DNA from: Pseudoflavonifractor sp. Marseille-P3106
GTDB lineage: Bacteria > Bacillota > Clostridia > Oscillospirales > Oscillospiraceae
Direction: 5' to 3'
Length of the DNA: 64,000 bases
NCBI GenBank assembly: GCA_900169975.1
Contig: LT827119.1
Location: forward strand, 1 to 64,000
Positions 51,361 through 61,600 of this stretch are shown in pieces. Under the pieces are notes generated by a model, which saw nothing but the letters and a program-made list of their open reading frames with translations, did no database searches and was not told where the DNA came from. Within the stretch, counting starts at the first letter, position 1; each line of letters starts with the position of its first letter. Both the position numbers and the translations under genes were made by a program.

Positions 51361-51407
51361 TCGTAAGCACGCAAACGATAAGGATACGAACGATTGGAGA
51401 TGAGACA

Positions 51408-51893
51408 ATGTACTGCGCGGATGAACCCAGCGCAATTTTTCATGGCCTGCATCAGGCTCATCGAAAGAGAGTGATGGAGGAACAGGCGGAGCGGGGGCTG
51501 GCCGATCTGGGCTCCCCCATGCTGCTGCTGGTGCTTCTCCACGGGGAAAAAGCGGGCAGGATCTATTCTCAGCGGGAGGTGGCCCATCTGCTTCGGTTGG
51601 CGCCGGCCACGGTGGCGGTCTCCCTGAAATCCCTGGAGCGCTCGGGCTATGTGGAGCGGCGGGCCGATGAAAAGGACGCCCGGAGAAACCAGGTGGGACT
51701 GACCGACAAGGGCCGCCGGGCGGTGGAGCTGTGCGGACAGTCCTTCCGGGCGGTGGATCAGCGGATGCTGGCCGGATTTTCTCCGGAGGAGCGAGAACAG
51801 CTCAACGGATTTTTCCACCGTATGATGGAGAACCTGGGAGGGATGGAGCCTCCCCCCTTCTGTCCTCGAGAGGAGTGTCACAAGGAATGGTAA
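51408..51893 (+). CDS. MarR family transcriptional regulator
   Basis: Predicted 161 residues with a MarR winged HTH: YSQREVAHLLRLAPATVAVSLKSLERSGYVERRADEKDARRNQVGLTDKGR, including the wing DEKDARR. GGAG lies 8 nt before the ATG. It overlaps the first ABC transporter gene by 7 nt and likely represses the operon until a drug-like ligand binds. Confidence 0.93.
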   Translation: MYCADEPSAIFHGLHQAHRKRVMEEQAERGLADLGSPMLLLVLLHGEKAGRIYSQREVAHLLRLAPATVAVSLKSLERSGYVERRADEKDARRNQVGLTDKGRRAVELCGQSFRAVDQRMLAGFSPEEREQLNGFFHRMMENLGGMEPPPFCPREECHKEW

Positions 51894-53626
51894 AAAAACT
51901 TTCCGTCTATATGGGTCAGTACCGGCGGTGGGCCGTCCTGGCGCCGGTGCTGGTGATCGTGGAGGTCATCTGCGAGATCATTATGCCCCGGCTGATGGCC
52001 GCCATTGTGGATGTAGGCATCGCCAACTCCGACATGGCGTATATCCTTCGGGTGGGCGGCGTCATGCTGGCGCTGGCCGCGGTGGGCATGTTCTGCGGCG
52101 TGACCTCGGCCAAGGCGGCCTCCATTGCGGGCCAGGGTTTTGGGGCCAATCTGCGGGATTCCATGTTCCGCAAGATCCAGGACTTTTCCTTCGCGGACAT
52201 CGACCGGTTCTCCTCGGGCTCCCTCATCACCCGGATGACCAACGACGTCAACGCCATTCAGCTCACCGTCACCATGGGGATGCGCATCATCACCCGGGCA
52301 CCGGTGATGCTCATTGCCGCGCTGGCCATGGCGGCCTCCATCAACGGCCGTCTGGCGCTGGTGATGCTGGTGGTCATCCCGGTGATGGTGCTGGCCATCG
52401 GCCTGATCATGAAGGTCTGCAACTACCTGTTTGAAGTGATGCAGCGGAAGATCGACAACCTCAACAGCGCGGTGCAGGAGAATCTGGTGGCGGTCCGGGT
52501 GGTGAAGGCCTTCGTCCGGGCGGGCTATGAAAAGACCAAGTTCAAAAAGGCCAACGACGAGCTCACCGACGCGGGCATCCAGGTGGCCATGCGAATCGTG
52601 ATGATCATGCCGGTGATGATGCTCTGCCTCAACCTGGCCACTCTGGCCGTCCTCTACCTGGGCGGCATTCAGGTGATGGACGGCGCCATGCGCTACGGCG
52701 ATCTGTCCTCCTTCCTCAACTATATTTTCCAGATCCTCATGAGCGTGATGATGGTGGCCATGAGCCTGCTTCAGCTCTCCCGGGCCGCCGCCTGCGCCCG
52801 CCGGATCATCGAGGTGCTGGACACGCAGCCCGACATCCAGGACCGGGCGGAGCGCGGGGCCGCGGCCCTTCCCCCCGCCCGGGGCGAGGTGGAGTTCCGG
52901 GACGTGTCCTTTAAATACCGTTCCTCGGGCAGCGGGGACGACGTATTGAGCCATTTGAGCTTCACGATGAAGCCCGGTCAGGTCACCGCCATCGTGGGGG
53001 GCACCGGCGTGGGCAAGTCCTCCCTGGTCAATCTCATCCCCCGCTTTTACGATGTCACCGGCGGCAGCGTGCGGGTGGACGGCGTGGATGTGCGGGACTA
53101 TCCCCTGGAGGAGCTGCGGAGCCGCATCGGCATGGTGCTGCAAAACAACGTCCTCTTTTCGGGGACCATCCGGGAGAACCTTCTCTGGGGCAAGGCGGAC
53201 GCCACGGAGGAGGAGCTCGTCCAGGCGGCCAGGGACGCCCAGGCCTATGACTTCATCATGTCCTTCCCCGACGGTTTTGACACCCGCATCGACCAGGGCG
53301 GCGTCAATGTCTCCGGCGGCCAGAAGCAGCGGCTGTGCATTGCCCGGGCCATGCTGAAAAAGCCTGCCGTCCTCATTCTGGACGACTCCACCTCCGCCGT
53401 GGACTCGGCCACCGAGGCCGCCATCCGGGAGTCCTTCGCCAAAAATCTGGCGGGGACCACCGTCATCATCATTGCCCAGCGGATCTCCTCGGTGCAGTCC
53501 GCCGACCAGATCCTGGTGCTGGACGACGGCACGGTGGCGGGCTCGGGCACCCATGCCGAGCTGCTGCAAAGCAACGCCGTCTATCAGGAGATCTACCAGT
53601 CTCAGCAGGAAGGGGTGAGCGAATAA
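51887..53626 (+). CDS. ABC transporter half-protein 1 (fused permease and ATPase)
   Basis: Predicted 579 residues. Six membrane helices (about 15-310, including VIVEVICEIIMPRLMAAIVDVG), then the ATPase domain with Walker A GGTGVGKSSL, signature VSGGQKQRLCIARA, Walker B AVLILDDSTSAVDSATE. The Walker-B Glu is Asp here (DDST), marking the degenerate catalytic site typical of one half of heterodimeric exporters (BmrC/LmrC type). Overlaps its partner by one base. Confidence 0.94.
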   Translation: MVKKLSVYMGQYRRWAVLAPVLVIVEVICEIIMPRLMAAIVDVGIANSDMAYILRVGGVMLALAAVGMFCGVTSAKAASIAGQGFGANLRDSMFRKIQDFSFADIDRFSSGSLITRMTNDVNAIQLTVTMGMRIITRAPVMLIAALAMAASINGRLALVMLVVIPVMVLAIGLIMKVCNYLFEVMQRKIDNLNSAVQENLVAVRVVKAFVRAGYEKTKFKKANDELTDAGIQVAMRIVMIMPVMMLCLNLATLAVLYLGGIQVMDGAMRYGDLSSFLNYIFQILMSVMMVAMSLLQLSRAAACARRIIEVLDTQPDIQDRAERGAAALPPARGEVEFRDVSFKYRSSGSGDDVLSHLSFTMKPGQVTAIVGGTGVGKSSLVNLIPRFYDVTGGSVRVDGVDVRDYPLEELRSRIGMVLQNNVLFSGTIRENLLWGKADATEEELVQAARDAQAYDFIMSFPDGFDTRIDQGGVNVSGGQKQRLCIARAMLKKPAVLILDDSTSAVDSATEAAIRESFAKNLAGTTVIIIAQRISSVQSADQILVLDDGTVAGSGTHAELLQSNAVYQEIYQSQQEGVSE

Positions 53627-55656
53627 TGGCGGGACACAATCGCAATGGCGGCTTCGCCAAGCCCAAGGACGCGAAAAAGACCGTCAAACGGCTGCTGGGC
53701 TATCTCTCTCAGAGCAAGCTCCCTCTGGCGGGGGTGTTTCTCTGCCTGATCCTCTCGGTCTGCTCCAACGTGGGCGGCTCCTACTACATGCGCCCGGTCA
53801 TCAACAATCTGGTGGGCGGGGTCTACGCGGGGCCGAAGGATCTGCTTCTGGCCCTGGCGCCTCTGCTGGGCATCTACCTGGTGGGTGTGGCCGCCTCTTA
53901 CGTGCAGTCGGCCACCATGGCCCGGCTGGCCCAGAAGGGCACCAACAGGCTGCGGAAGGATCTGTTCGACCGGCTTCAGGATCTGCCTGTGTCCTACTAC
54001 GATCGGCACACCCACGGGGAGCTCATGAGCCGGTTCACCAACGATGCCGACAACGTCCAGATGGCGCTGGAGCAGTCGGTGGTCTCCCTCTTCTCCTCCG
54101 CCCTCATGTTTGTAGGCATCGTGGGGATGATGATCGTGGTCAGCCCTATCCTCTTCCTCATCACGCTGGTGATCCTGGGAGTCACCATGCTCGTTTTCCG
54201 GAGCATGGGCGGAAAATCCCGGAAATACTACCGGGAGCAGCAGGCCAACCTGGGCAGGGTCAACGGCAACATCCAGGAGATGATCGAGGGGCTGAAGGTG
54301 GTCAAGGCCTTCACCCATGAGGAGCAGGCCAAGGAGGCGTTTTCCAGGCTCAACGACGACTACCGCCGGGCGGCGGCCAAGGCCAACTTCTACTCCACCG
54401 CCATCATGCCTGTGGCCATGAATCTGAACAACGTGGGCTACGCCCTCACTGCCGCGGTGGGCGGCCTGCTGGCCATCTTCGGCGGCTTCGACCTGGGCGG
54501 CTTCACCGTCTACCTCCAGTATTCCCGGCAGGTCAGCCAGCCCCTGAACCAGATCTCCCAGCAGCTCACCACCATTCTCTCCGCTCTGGCGGGCGCCGAG
54601 CGCATTTTTGAGGTGATGGATACCCAGCCGGAGACCGATGAGGGCAAGGTGACGCTGGAGGCGGTGAACAAGGCCCCCGACGGGACCCTCTCCCCTGCCG
54701 CAGCCGGCCGGGGCACCGGCCACTGGGCGTGGCGGGTGCCCAACCGGGGCCGCATGACCCTGGTTCCCTGTGTGAAGGACGGCGAAGGCAATCTGGTCCG
54801 GTGTCCGGAGAACACCCCGGATCACCTGTGGGCCTGGAGCTATCCGGAGGGCGACCCGGCCCAGGGGCTCCACCGCATCCGGGGCGCGGTGACCCGGGAG
54901 AAGGACTGTGTCCTGGCGGAGCTCACCGGCGCGGTGCGGTTCCGGGACGTGGATTTCTCCTACGTCCCTGGCAAGCAGATCCTCCACAACGTATCGGTGT
55001 ATGCCAACCCGGGCCAGAAGATCGCCTTTGTGGGCTCCACCGGCGCGGGCAAGACCACCATCACAAACCTCATCAACCGCTTCTACGAGATCCAGGACGG
55101 CGTCATCACTTACGACGGCATCGACGTCAAGGAGATCCGGAAGGACGACCTGAGAAGGTCTCTGGGCGCGGTGCTTCAGGATACCCACCTCTTCACCGGC
55201 ACCGTCATGGAGAATATCCGCTACGGCAGGCTGGACGCTACCGACGACGAGTGTATCGCCGCCGCCAGGACCGCGGGGGCCCACTCCTTTATCCGGCGGC
55301 TTCCGGACGGATACCGCACCATGGTCACGGGGGACGGCTCCAACCTCTCCCAGGGCCAGCGGCAGCTGCTGGCCATCGCCCGGGCCGCCGTGGCCGATCC
55401 CCCGGTGATGATCCTGGATGAGGCCACCTCCTCCATCGACACCCGCACCGAGGCCCAGATCCAGAAGGGCATGGACGCCCTCATGGAGGGCCGGACGGTG
55501 TTTGTCATCGCCCACCGCCTCTCCACTGTGCGCAATGCCGACTGCATCGTGGTCATCGAAGGCGGGCGCATCCAGGAGAAGGGAAGCCACGCAGAGCTTC
55601 TCGAGCAGCAGGGGCGTTACTATCAGCTTTACACCGGGCAGTTCCAGCTGGACTGA
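53626..55656 (+). CDS. ABC transporter half-protein 2 with an inserted segment before the ATPase
   Basis: Predicted 676 residues. Six membrane helices, then an approximately 80-residue insert (about 340-425, ending near REKDCVLAELTG; contains GTGHWAWRVPNRGR and PENTPDHLWAWSYPEG) before the ATPase. ATPase motifs are canonical: Walker A GSTGAGKTTI, signature LSQGQRQLLAIARA, Walker B VMILDEATSSID with catalytic Glu. Thus this half carries the consensus site of the heterodimer. A multidrug-exporter role is inferred from MarR control. Confidence 0.94.
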   Translation: MAGHNRNGGFAKPKDAKKTVKRLLGYLSQSKLPLAGVFLCLILSVCSNVGGSYYMRPVINNLVGGVYAGPKDLLLALAPLLGIYLVGVAASYVQSATMARLAQKGTNRLRKDLFDRLQDLPVSYYDRHTHGELMSRFTNDADNVQMALEQSVVSLFSSALMFVGIVGMMIVVSPILFLITLVILGVTMLVFRSMGGKSRKYYREQQANLGRVNGNIQEMIEGLKVVKAFTHEEQAKEAFSRLNDDYRRAAAKANFYSTAIMPVAMNLNNVGYALTAAVGGLLAIFGGFDLGGFTVYLQYSRQVSQPLNQISQQLTTILSALAGAERIFEVMDTQPETDEGKVTLEAVNKAPDGTLSPAAAGRGTGHWAWRVPNRGRMTLVPCVKDGEGNLVRCPENTPDHLWAWSYPEGDPAQGLHRIRGAVTREKDCVLAELTGAVRFRDVDFSYVPGKQILHNVSVYANPGQKIAFVGSTGAGKTTITNLINRFYEIQDGVITYDGIDVKEIRKDDLRRSLGAVLQDTHLFTGTVMENIRYGRLDATDDECIAAARTAGAHSFIRRLPDGYRTMVTGDGSNLSQGQRQLLAIARAAVADPPVMILDEATSSIDTRTEAQIQKGMDALMEGRTVFVIAHRLSTVRNADCIVVIEGGRIQEKGSHAELLEQQGRYYQLYTGQFQLD

Positions 55657-55675
55657 CCTGGGACGGATCAAAGGG

Positions 55676-55720
55676 AGCGGACGGAGGCTTGGAAGAGCCT
55701 CCGTCCGCTTTCCTGCTTTT
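55676..55720 (+). terminator. Terminator of the MarR-ABC operon
   Basis: 14-bp stem AGCGGACGGAGGCT with 6-nt loop, then TTCCTGCTTTT. Confidence 0.88.
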
Positions 55721-55740
55721 GAAAAATCAGAGAGGAAGGC

Positions 55741-55769
55741 TTGCCCTTCCTGCCGGTTTTTGCTATAAT
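55741..55769 (+). promoter_or_regulatory. Promoter of the AroK-like gene
   Basis: -35 TTGCCC (55741-55746), 17-nt spacer, -10 TATAAT (55764-55769), 34 nt before the start codon. Confidence 0.8.
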
Positions 55770-55802
55770 CAACACGATTTTGAAATCGGGGAGATGGAAC
55801 GC

Positions 55803-56306
55803 ATGCGCAACGTCAGCCTCATCGGGATGCCCGGCTCGGGCAAATCCACCGTGGGCGTTCTGCTGGCCAAGGAGCTGGGATTTTCTTTTGTGGATACCGA
55901 CCTGCTCATCCAGCGGCAGGAGGGCGGGCTGCTGCAGGCGGTGCTGGACCGGCTGGGGACCGAGCGGTTTTTGGATACCGAGGCGGAGGTGATCGCCTCT
56001 CTGGACTGCCAGCGCACCGTGATCGCCCCCGGCGGCTCCGTGGTGCTTCGGGATCTGGGAGCCAGACACCTCAAAGAGCTGGGGCCGGTGCTCTATCTCA
56101 GCCTCCCCTGCCCCGTGCTGGAAAAGCGGCTGGGGAACCTGGCCACCCGGGGGGTCACCCTGGCCCCCGGCCAGACGCTCCAGGATCTCTACGACTACCG
56201 TGCGCCCTTTTATGCCAGATACGCCGACATCACCATCAACGCCGACCAGCCCACCATTGAGGACACCGTGGCTCTGGCGGTGAAGGCCCTGCGGGAGCAC
56301 TTTTAA
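55803..56306 (+). CDS. aroK: Shikimate kinase-like protein
   Basis: Predicted 167 residues. P-loop LIGMPGSGKSTVG (6-18), substrate Asp31/Asp33 (VDTDLLI), a GG pair in APGGSVVL, and the lid/adenine region ending YRAPFYARYADI with the late Arg that binds shikimate. The usual FR-x-x-E signature is FLDTE (56-60), so the second shikimate-binding Arg is missing. It may still be AroK or may have a different small substrate. No other aro gene is adjacent. ATG at 55803 is 9 nt after GGGGAG. Confidence 0.72.
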   Translation: MRNVSLIGMPGSGKSTVGVLLAKELGFSFVDTDLLIQRQEGGLLQAVLDRLGTERFLDTEAEVIASLDCQRTVIAPGGSVVLRDLGARHLKELGPVLYLSLPCPVLEKRLGNLATRGVTLAPGQTLQDLYDYRAPFYARYADITINADQPTIEDTVALAVKALREHF

Positions 56307-56326
56307 ACACGCTTTTCTCTCTGAAA

Positions 56327-56371
56327 AACCGCAGGCCGCGGCTTGCCAAGCCGCGGCCTGCGGTTGATTTT
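56327..56371 (+). terminator. Terminator after the AroK-like gene
   Basis: Long stem AACCGCAGGCCGCGGCTTG with 1-2 nt loop and perfect complement, followed by GATTTT. Confidence 0.85.
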
Positions 56372-56381
56372 CCGCCCGCAG

Positions 56382-56584
56382 TTGTAATTTGCTTCAAAAA
56401 ATGGTATACTACCGTCACTGGATAGTTTCACGGCCTCTCGGCCGTGTTTGTGCTTCCCTCCAGCGGAAGGAGGGGGCCCGGCGCCCGCGCCGCTATAATC
56501 TGCTTCCGCTCTCCCGCCCGGGCGTGCCGATGCGTACGCCTTTCTTTTGCTGTGCGCGGGATATTTGAAAAAAGGAACGCGACT
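56382..56584 (+). promoter_or_regulatory. Promoter and structured 5' leader of the DEAD-box helicase gene
   Basis: -35 TTGTAA (56382-56387), 17-nt spacer, -10 TATACT (56405-56410), then a leader of about 165 nt. It contains the hairpin CACGGCC-tctc-GGCCGTG (56429-56446) and a second one pairing CTTCC/GGAAG or CCCTCC/GGAGGG (56453-56474). Long structured leaders are common on cold-induced helicase genes; a regulatory role here is inference. Confidence 0.55.
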
Positions 56585-58392
56585 ATGACCTTTGAATCCC
56601 TGGGCCTCTGCGCCCCGATCCTTTCCGCTCTCTCCGACCTGGACTACCGCGCCCCCTCCCCCATCCAGGCCAAGGCCTGGCCGGGCGGGACGTGCTGGGC
56701 TGCGCCCAGACCGGCACCGGCAAGACCTGTGCCTTCGCCGCCCCCATCCTTCAGCGGCTCAGCGAGCGCCCGGTGAAGGGCCGCCCCGTCCGCGCCCTCA
56801 TCCTCACCCCCACCCGGGAGCTGGCCCTCCAGATCCAGGAGAGCTTTGAGGCCTACGGCAAAAATCTCCCCCTCCGCTCCGCCGTCATCTTCGGCGGGGT
56901 GGGACAGCAGCCCCAGGTGGACAAGCTGAAAGCGGGCGTGGACATTCTGGTGGCCACCCCCGGCCGGCTGGAGGATCTCCACAATCAGGGGTATATCCAT
57001 GTGGAAAAACTGGAGATCTTCGTTTTGGACGAGGCCGACCGGATGCTGGACATGGGCTTTATCCACGATGTGAAGAAGATCCTGGAGTGGCTGCCCCGGA
57101 GGAAACAGACCCTCTTCTTCTCCGCCACCATGCCTCCCGAGGTGCAGGGACTGGTGGACTCCCTGCTCACCGATCCCGTGAAGGTGGCGGTGGATCCGGT
57201 GTCCTCCCCGGTGGAGGTCATCGACCAGAAGCTTTACTATGTAGACCGGAGCAACAAATCCAGGCTCCTGGCCTCTCTCATCCTGCGGCCCGAGGTGAAG
57301 AACGCCCTGATCTTCACCCGCACCAAGCACGGGGCCAACAAGGTGGCGGGGGACCTGCAAAAGGCGGGGGTGACCGCCGCGGCCATCCACGGAAACAAGA
57401 GCCAGACGGCCCGCCAGCAGGCGCTGGCCGATTTTAAGGAGGGCCGGGTCAAGGCCCTGGTGGCCACCGACATCGCCGCCCGGGGCATCGACATCGAAGA
57501 GCTCTCCCATGTGTTCAACTACAATCTTCCCGACGTGCCCGAGACCTATGTCCACCGCATCGGCCGGACCGGCCGGGCGGGCCGGGGCGGCACCGCCGTG
57601 TCCTTCTGCGAGTTCGGGGAGAAGCCTCTGCTCAGGGAGATCGAGAAGCTGCTGAAAAAGTCCATTCCGGTGGTGGAGGATCATCCCTGGCCCATGGAGG
57701 TCTTTGAGGCCCCCAAAAAGGACGCCCGGGGCCGGGAGATCAACCCAGACGACGCCGAGGCCCGGGCGGCCGCCCGGGAGCGCAGGCGTCAGCGGGAGGA
57801 GAACAAAAAGACTGCCCAGGCCGTCAAGCCGGTCAAGGGCGAGACTCCGGTGAAGGCCCGGAGGGAGGCCCCCGCCCGGGCGGAGAAGGCTGCCCAGTCC
57901 CCCGCCTCCGGCAAGCGGAAGGCGTCGGGCTACAAGCCCAGCCGCACCCTGGAGGAGGCTCTCACCGCCATGGAGCCCCACGGCAGCCCCGAGGAAAAGG
58001 CCCGTCCGGTGGAGTATTACCGGGACCCCCTGGCCGGGGAGACCATTATGGACGCCACCGCCCGGCTGCTGGCCCCCAGAAAGACGGCCCGCACCACCGA
58101 GAAAAAGCCGGCGACCCGGCAGGCGCAGCCCAAGGAGGGCGGCCGCCAGAAAAAAGGGGCTGAGCCGAAGCAGGAGCCGTTCCCCCCCGCCAAGGTGCAG
58201 AACGCGCCCCGCCGGGAAAAGAAGGCCAAAGCCCCCGCCGAACAGGGCGGAAAGCGCCGGGGGGGCCGTGGAAACGGCGGCCGCCGGGGCGGGCCCATGG
58301 AGGTCACCCTGCGGCTGGGGAGCCAGAAGGACTCCACGGAGCAGCAGGGCAGCCTGATGAAGCCCTATTATTTCAACCCCAACGAGGATTAA
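56585..58392 (+). pseudogene. DEAD-box RNA helicase (RhlE-like) with a frameshift near residue 31
   Basis: The start codon at 56585 has AAAAGGA upstream and encodes the N-terminus and Q-motif ([28 protein letters not shown]). The frame is lost at about 56675-56677; the following [17 protein letters not shown] with Walker A is in another frame. Compared with the family, about 13 nt (encoding roughly IPPL) are missing there. From GTG 56692 an uninterrupted 566-codon frame carries all later motifs: [12 protein letters not shown] ([13 protein letters not shown]), SAT, then the helicase C domain with [10 protein letters not shown] and [10 protein letters not shown], and a 200-residue basic Lys/Arg/Pro/Gln tail. 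Either a real mutation or a sequencing/assembly error. Confidence 0.85.
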
Positions 58393-58552
58393 GGAACCAC
58401 TGAATCAATCCCCGCATGTGTCTTGGCGGCAGATTTTCCGCCTGACTGCGTTAAAAAGTCCTGAAATACACAAAGTATTTCTGCGATTTTTTGCCTTGCC
58501 AGACGAAAAATCTGCTCACCGATCCACATACTTGGTTTTAATCAGTGGTTCC
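58393..58552 (+). repeat. 160-bp palindromic repeat R2, copy 2
   Basis: Begins with the base after the helicase stop codon: GGAACCACTGAATCA ... TGATTAAAACCAAG-type arms end at GTGGTTCC, giving terminal inverted repeats. Core 58430-58514 matches core 10148-10232 in the same plus-strand orientation, while the flanks match the opposite flanks of copy 1 in reverse complement. No coding content. Confidence 0.85.
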
Positions 58553-58555
58553 TGA

Positions 58556-58603
58556 AACAAAAAAGACCGCGGGAGTCCCCAGTCAGGGGACTTCCGCGGT
58601 CTT
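58556..58603 (-). terminator. Terminator of mfd
   Basis: On the minus strand a stem AAGACCGCGGAAGTCCCC / GGGGACTCCCGCGGTCTT (one mismatch) is followed by TTTTTGTTTC. It abuts the mfd stop codon. Confidence 0.88.
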
Positions 58604-58604
58604 G

Positions 58605-61600
58605 TCATGTTCCGGTCTTTCCGTAGTCTTCGATGAGGATGCGGGCCAGCTTCAGAGGGTCCTCCCCCTTTTTGAGCTTGAGGGTGAGGGCGGGCTTCTC
58701 CCCGGCCGAGAACAGAAGGCGGCCCTGGCAGCGGCTTTGGGCGCAGAGGGCCGAGACCCGCCGGAGCTCGAAGGAGGAGAGGGAGAACAGGAGACTGTTT
58801 CCCTTCTGACTGATCTCAGACACCCCGCACCGGGCGGCGTCGGCGCGGAGAAGGGCCACGGCGATGAGGTTGTTCACCGGCCGGGGGGGATCGCCGTAAC
58901 GGTCGATGAGCTCGTCGGTGAGGTCGTCGGCGTCGGCCTCGCTGCGGATGAGGGCGATGCGGCGGTAGAGATCCATCCGCTGTTCCGGGGAGGGGACGTA
59001 CCGGTCGGGGATGGAGGCCGAGACCGTGAGGTCGGCAGAGCACTCGGCGGGGCGCTCGGCCTTCTCCCCCCGCTCCGCGAGGACGGCCTCCTCCAGGAGC
59101 TTCAGGTACATATCGTAGCCCACGCTGAGGAGGAAGCCCGACTGCTCGGGGCCCAGCACATTGCCCGCCCCCCGGATCTCCAGGTCCCGCATGGCGATCT
59201 TAAAGCCGGAGCCGAATTCGGCGAACTCCCGGATGGCCCCCAGCCGCTTGGAGGCCACCTCGCTGAGCACCTTGCCCCGGCGGAAGGTGAGGTAGGCAAA
59301 GGCCCGGCGGCTGGAGCGGCCCACCCGCCCCCGGATCTGGTGGAGCTGGGCCAGCCCCATCTTGTCCGCGTCCTCGATGATGAGGGTGTTGGCGTTGGAG
59401 ATGTCGATGCCGGTTTCGATGATGGTGGTGCACACCAGCACGTTGACCTCCCCCTCCGACATCCGGGTCATCACATCGTTGAGTTCCTCCTGGGTCATCT
59501 TGCCGTGGGCGATGCCGACGGTCACATCGTCCCCCAGAAGGGTCTTGATGTGGGCTGCCGTGCGGGAGATGGTTTCCACACGGTTGTGGAGATAGTAGAC
59601 CTGTCCCCCCCGCTCCAGCTCCCGGCGCATGGCGTCGGAGAGCACCGACCAGTCGTGCTCCATGACGTAGGTCTGCACCGGCTGGCGGTCCTGGGGCGGC
59701 TCTTCCAGGGTGGACATGTCCCGGATGCCCGAAAGGGCCATGTTCAGGGTCCGGGGAATGGGGGTGGCCGAGAGGGTAAGCACGTCCACCTGGCGGGAGA
59801 TCTCCTTGAGCTTTTCCTTGTGGGTGACGCCGAAGCGCTGCTCCTCATCCACCACCAGCAGGCCCAGATCTTTGAATTTGACGTCCTTTTGCAGGAGCCG
59901 GTGGGTGCCGATGAGCAGATCCACCTGCCCCGCCTCCAACCGGCGGAGGGTCTCCTTCATCTGGGCGGGGGTGCGGAAGCGGGAGATGACGTCGATCTCC
60001 ACCGGGTACTTGGAAAAGCGCTGCTTGGCCGAGAGGAAGTGCTGCCGGGCCAGAACGGTGGTGGGCACCAGGATGGCGGCCTGCTTGCCGTCCAGCACGC
60101 ACTTCATGATGGCCCGGAAGGCCACCTCGGTCTTGCCGTAGCCCACGTCGCCGCAGAGGAGCCGGTCCATGGGCCGGGGGGCCTCCATGTCCCGCTTGAT
60201 CTCGGCTACGCACCGGAGCTGGTCGTCGGTCTCGGTGTACTCAAACTCGTCCTCGAACTCCTTCATCCAGGGGGAGTCGGGGGAAAAGGCGAAGCCGGGC
60301 TGGCGCTGGCGCTGGGCGTAGAGCTGGATGAGGCCCTTGGCCAGGTCCTGCACCGCCTTTTTGGCCCTGGACTTCTGCTTTTCCCAGTCCGTCCCCCCCA
60401 GCCGGGAGAGCTTTTTCGTCTCATTGGCGTCCTCGCCGCCGCCGATGTATTTGCTCACCTGGTCCAGTTGGGTGGCGGGGACGTAGAGGGCGTCCGCCCC
60501 GGCGTAGGAAATTTTTACATAGTCCTTCTCTATCCCGTCCACCGGGAGCTTCACCATGCCCGCGTAGCGGCCGATGCCGTGCTGCTGATGGACCACCAGG
60601 TCCCCCGGAGAGAGGTCGGCGTAGGACTTGAGCTTTTCCCGGTTGGTGGGGGCCTTGGCTTTGGCCTTCTTCCCCGGCGCGGCCTGTCCCTCGGTGAGAA
60701 TGGCCAGCTTGGCGGCGGGGTACTCCATGCCGGAGGAGAGCCCGCCGCAGGCGATGACCGCCTTGCCCGGCTCGGGGAGGGCGTGGAGCTGAAAATCCAC
60801 CCCCGCCCGGAGCTTCTGCTCCCGGAGGAGGGACTGGAGGTTCAGACACCGCTGCTCCGTCCCCGCCAGCACCACCGCGGAGTAGCCCGCGCTCAGGTAG
60901 TGGGAGAGGTCGGAGACCGCCGTCTCCAGGCTGACGCCGTAGGAGGGGAGCTGCTTGGCGGTGACGGTGAGGAGGGTGCGGGGGCGCTGGGGGTACTGGG
61001 AGGAGGGGAAGGAGTCCAGATAGGCCACCGGCCAGTCGCTCAGCCGGGCGGAGAGCTCCTCCGGCGTGCGGGCGTACACCCCCAGCTCGGCCAGAAGGGT
61101 CCCGTTTTCCGACAGGGCGGCGACGTCCTCATTCAGCTGCCAGAGGTAGTTTTTCCCCCGCTCCGCGAACCGGGGGCTCTCGCTGAGAAAGACGGCGGCG
61201 TCCGGGGGCAGGTAGTCGGCCGCCGTGGCCATCTGGGGATAGATGAGGGCCAGATAGCGGTCCACGGCGGGAAAGAGCACGCCGTTTTCCAGCTTTTCCA
61301 CATCTTCGTCCAGGGTGGGGACAAGGCCGTCGGGCCCGCCCCGGCGCCGGGCCCCGTCCCGCTTTTTTTTGAGTGTCCGCACCAGCCCGGGCAGCCCCCC
61401 GGGGGCCAGATGGGGCAGCACCTCGGCGGCGGGCAGGATGCAGCACTCCTCCAGCTGCCGGGTGCGGCGCTGGGTGGAAGGGTCGAACAGGCCCATGGAG
61501 TCCGGTTCGTCCCCGAAAAACTCCACCCGCACCGGCTGGGGATGGGCGGGGGAGAAAAAGTCCAGGATGCCGCCCCGGAGGGCGAACTGCCCCACTCCCT

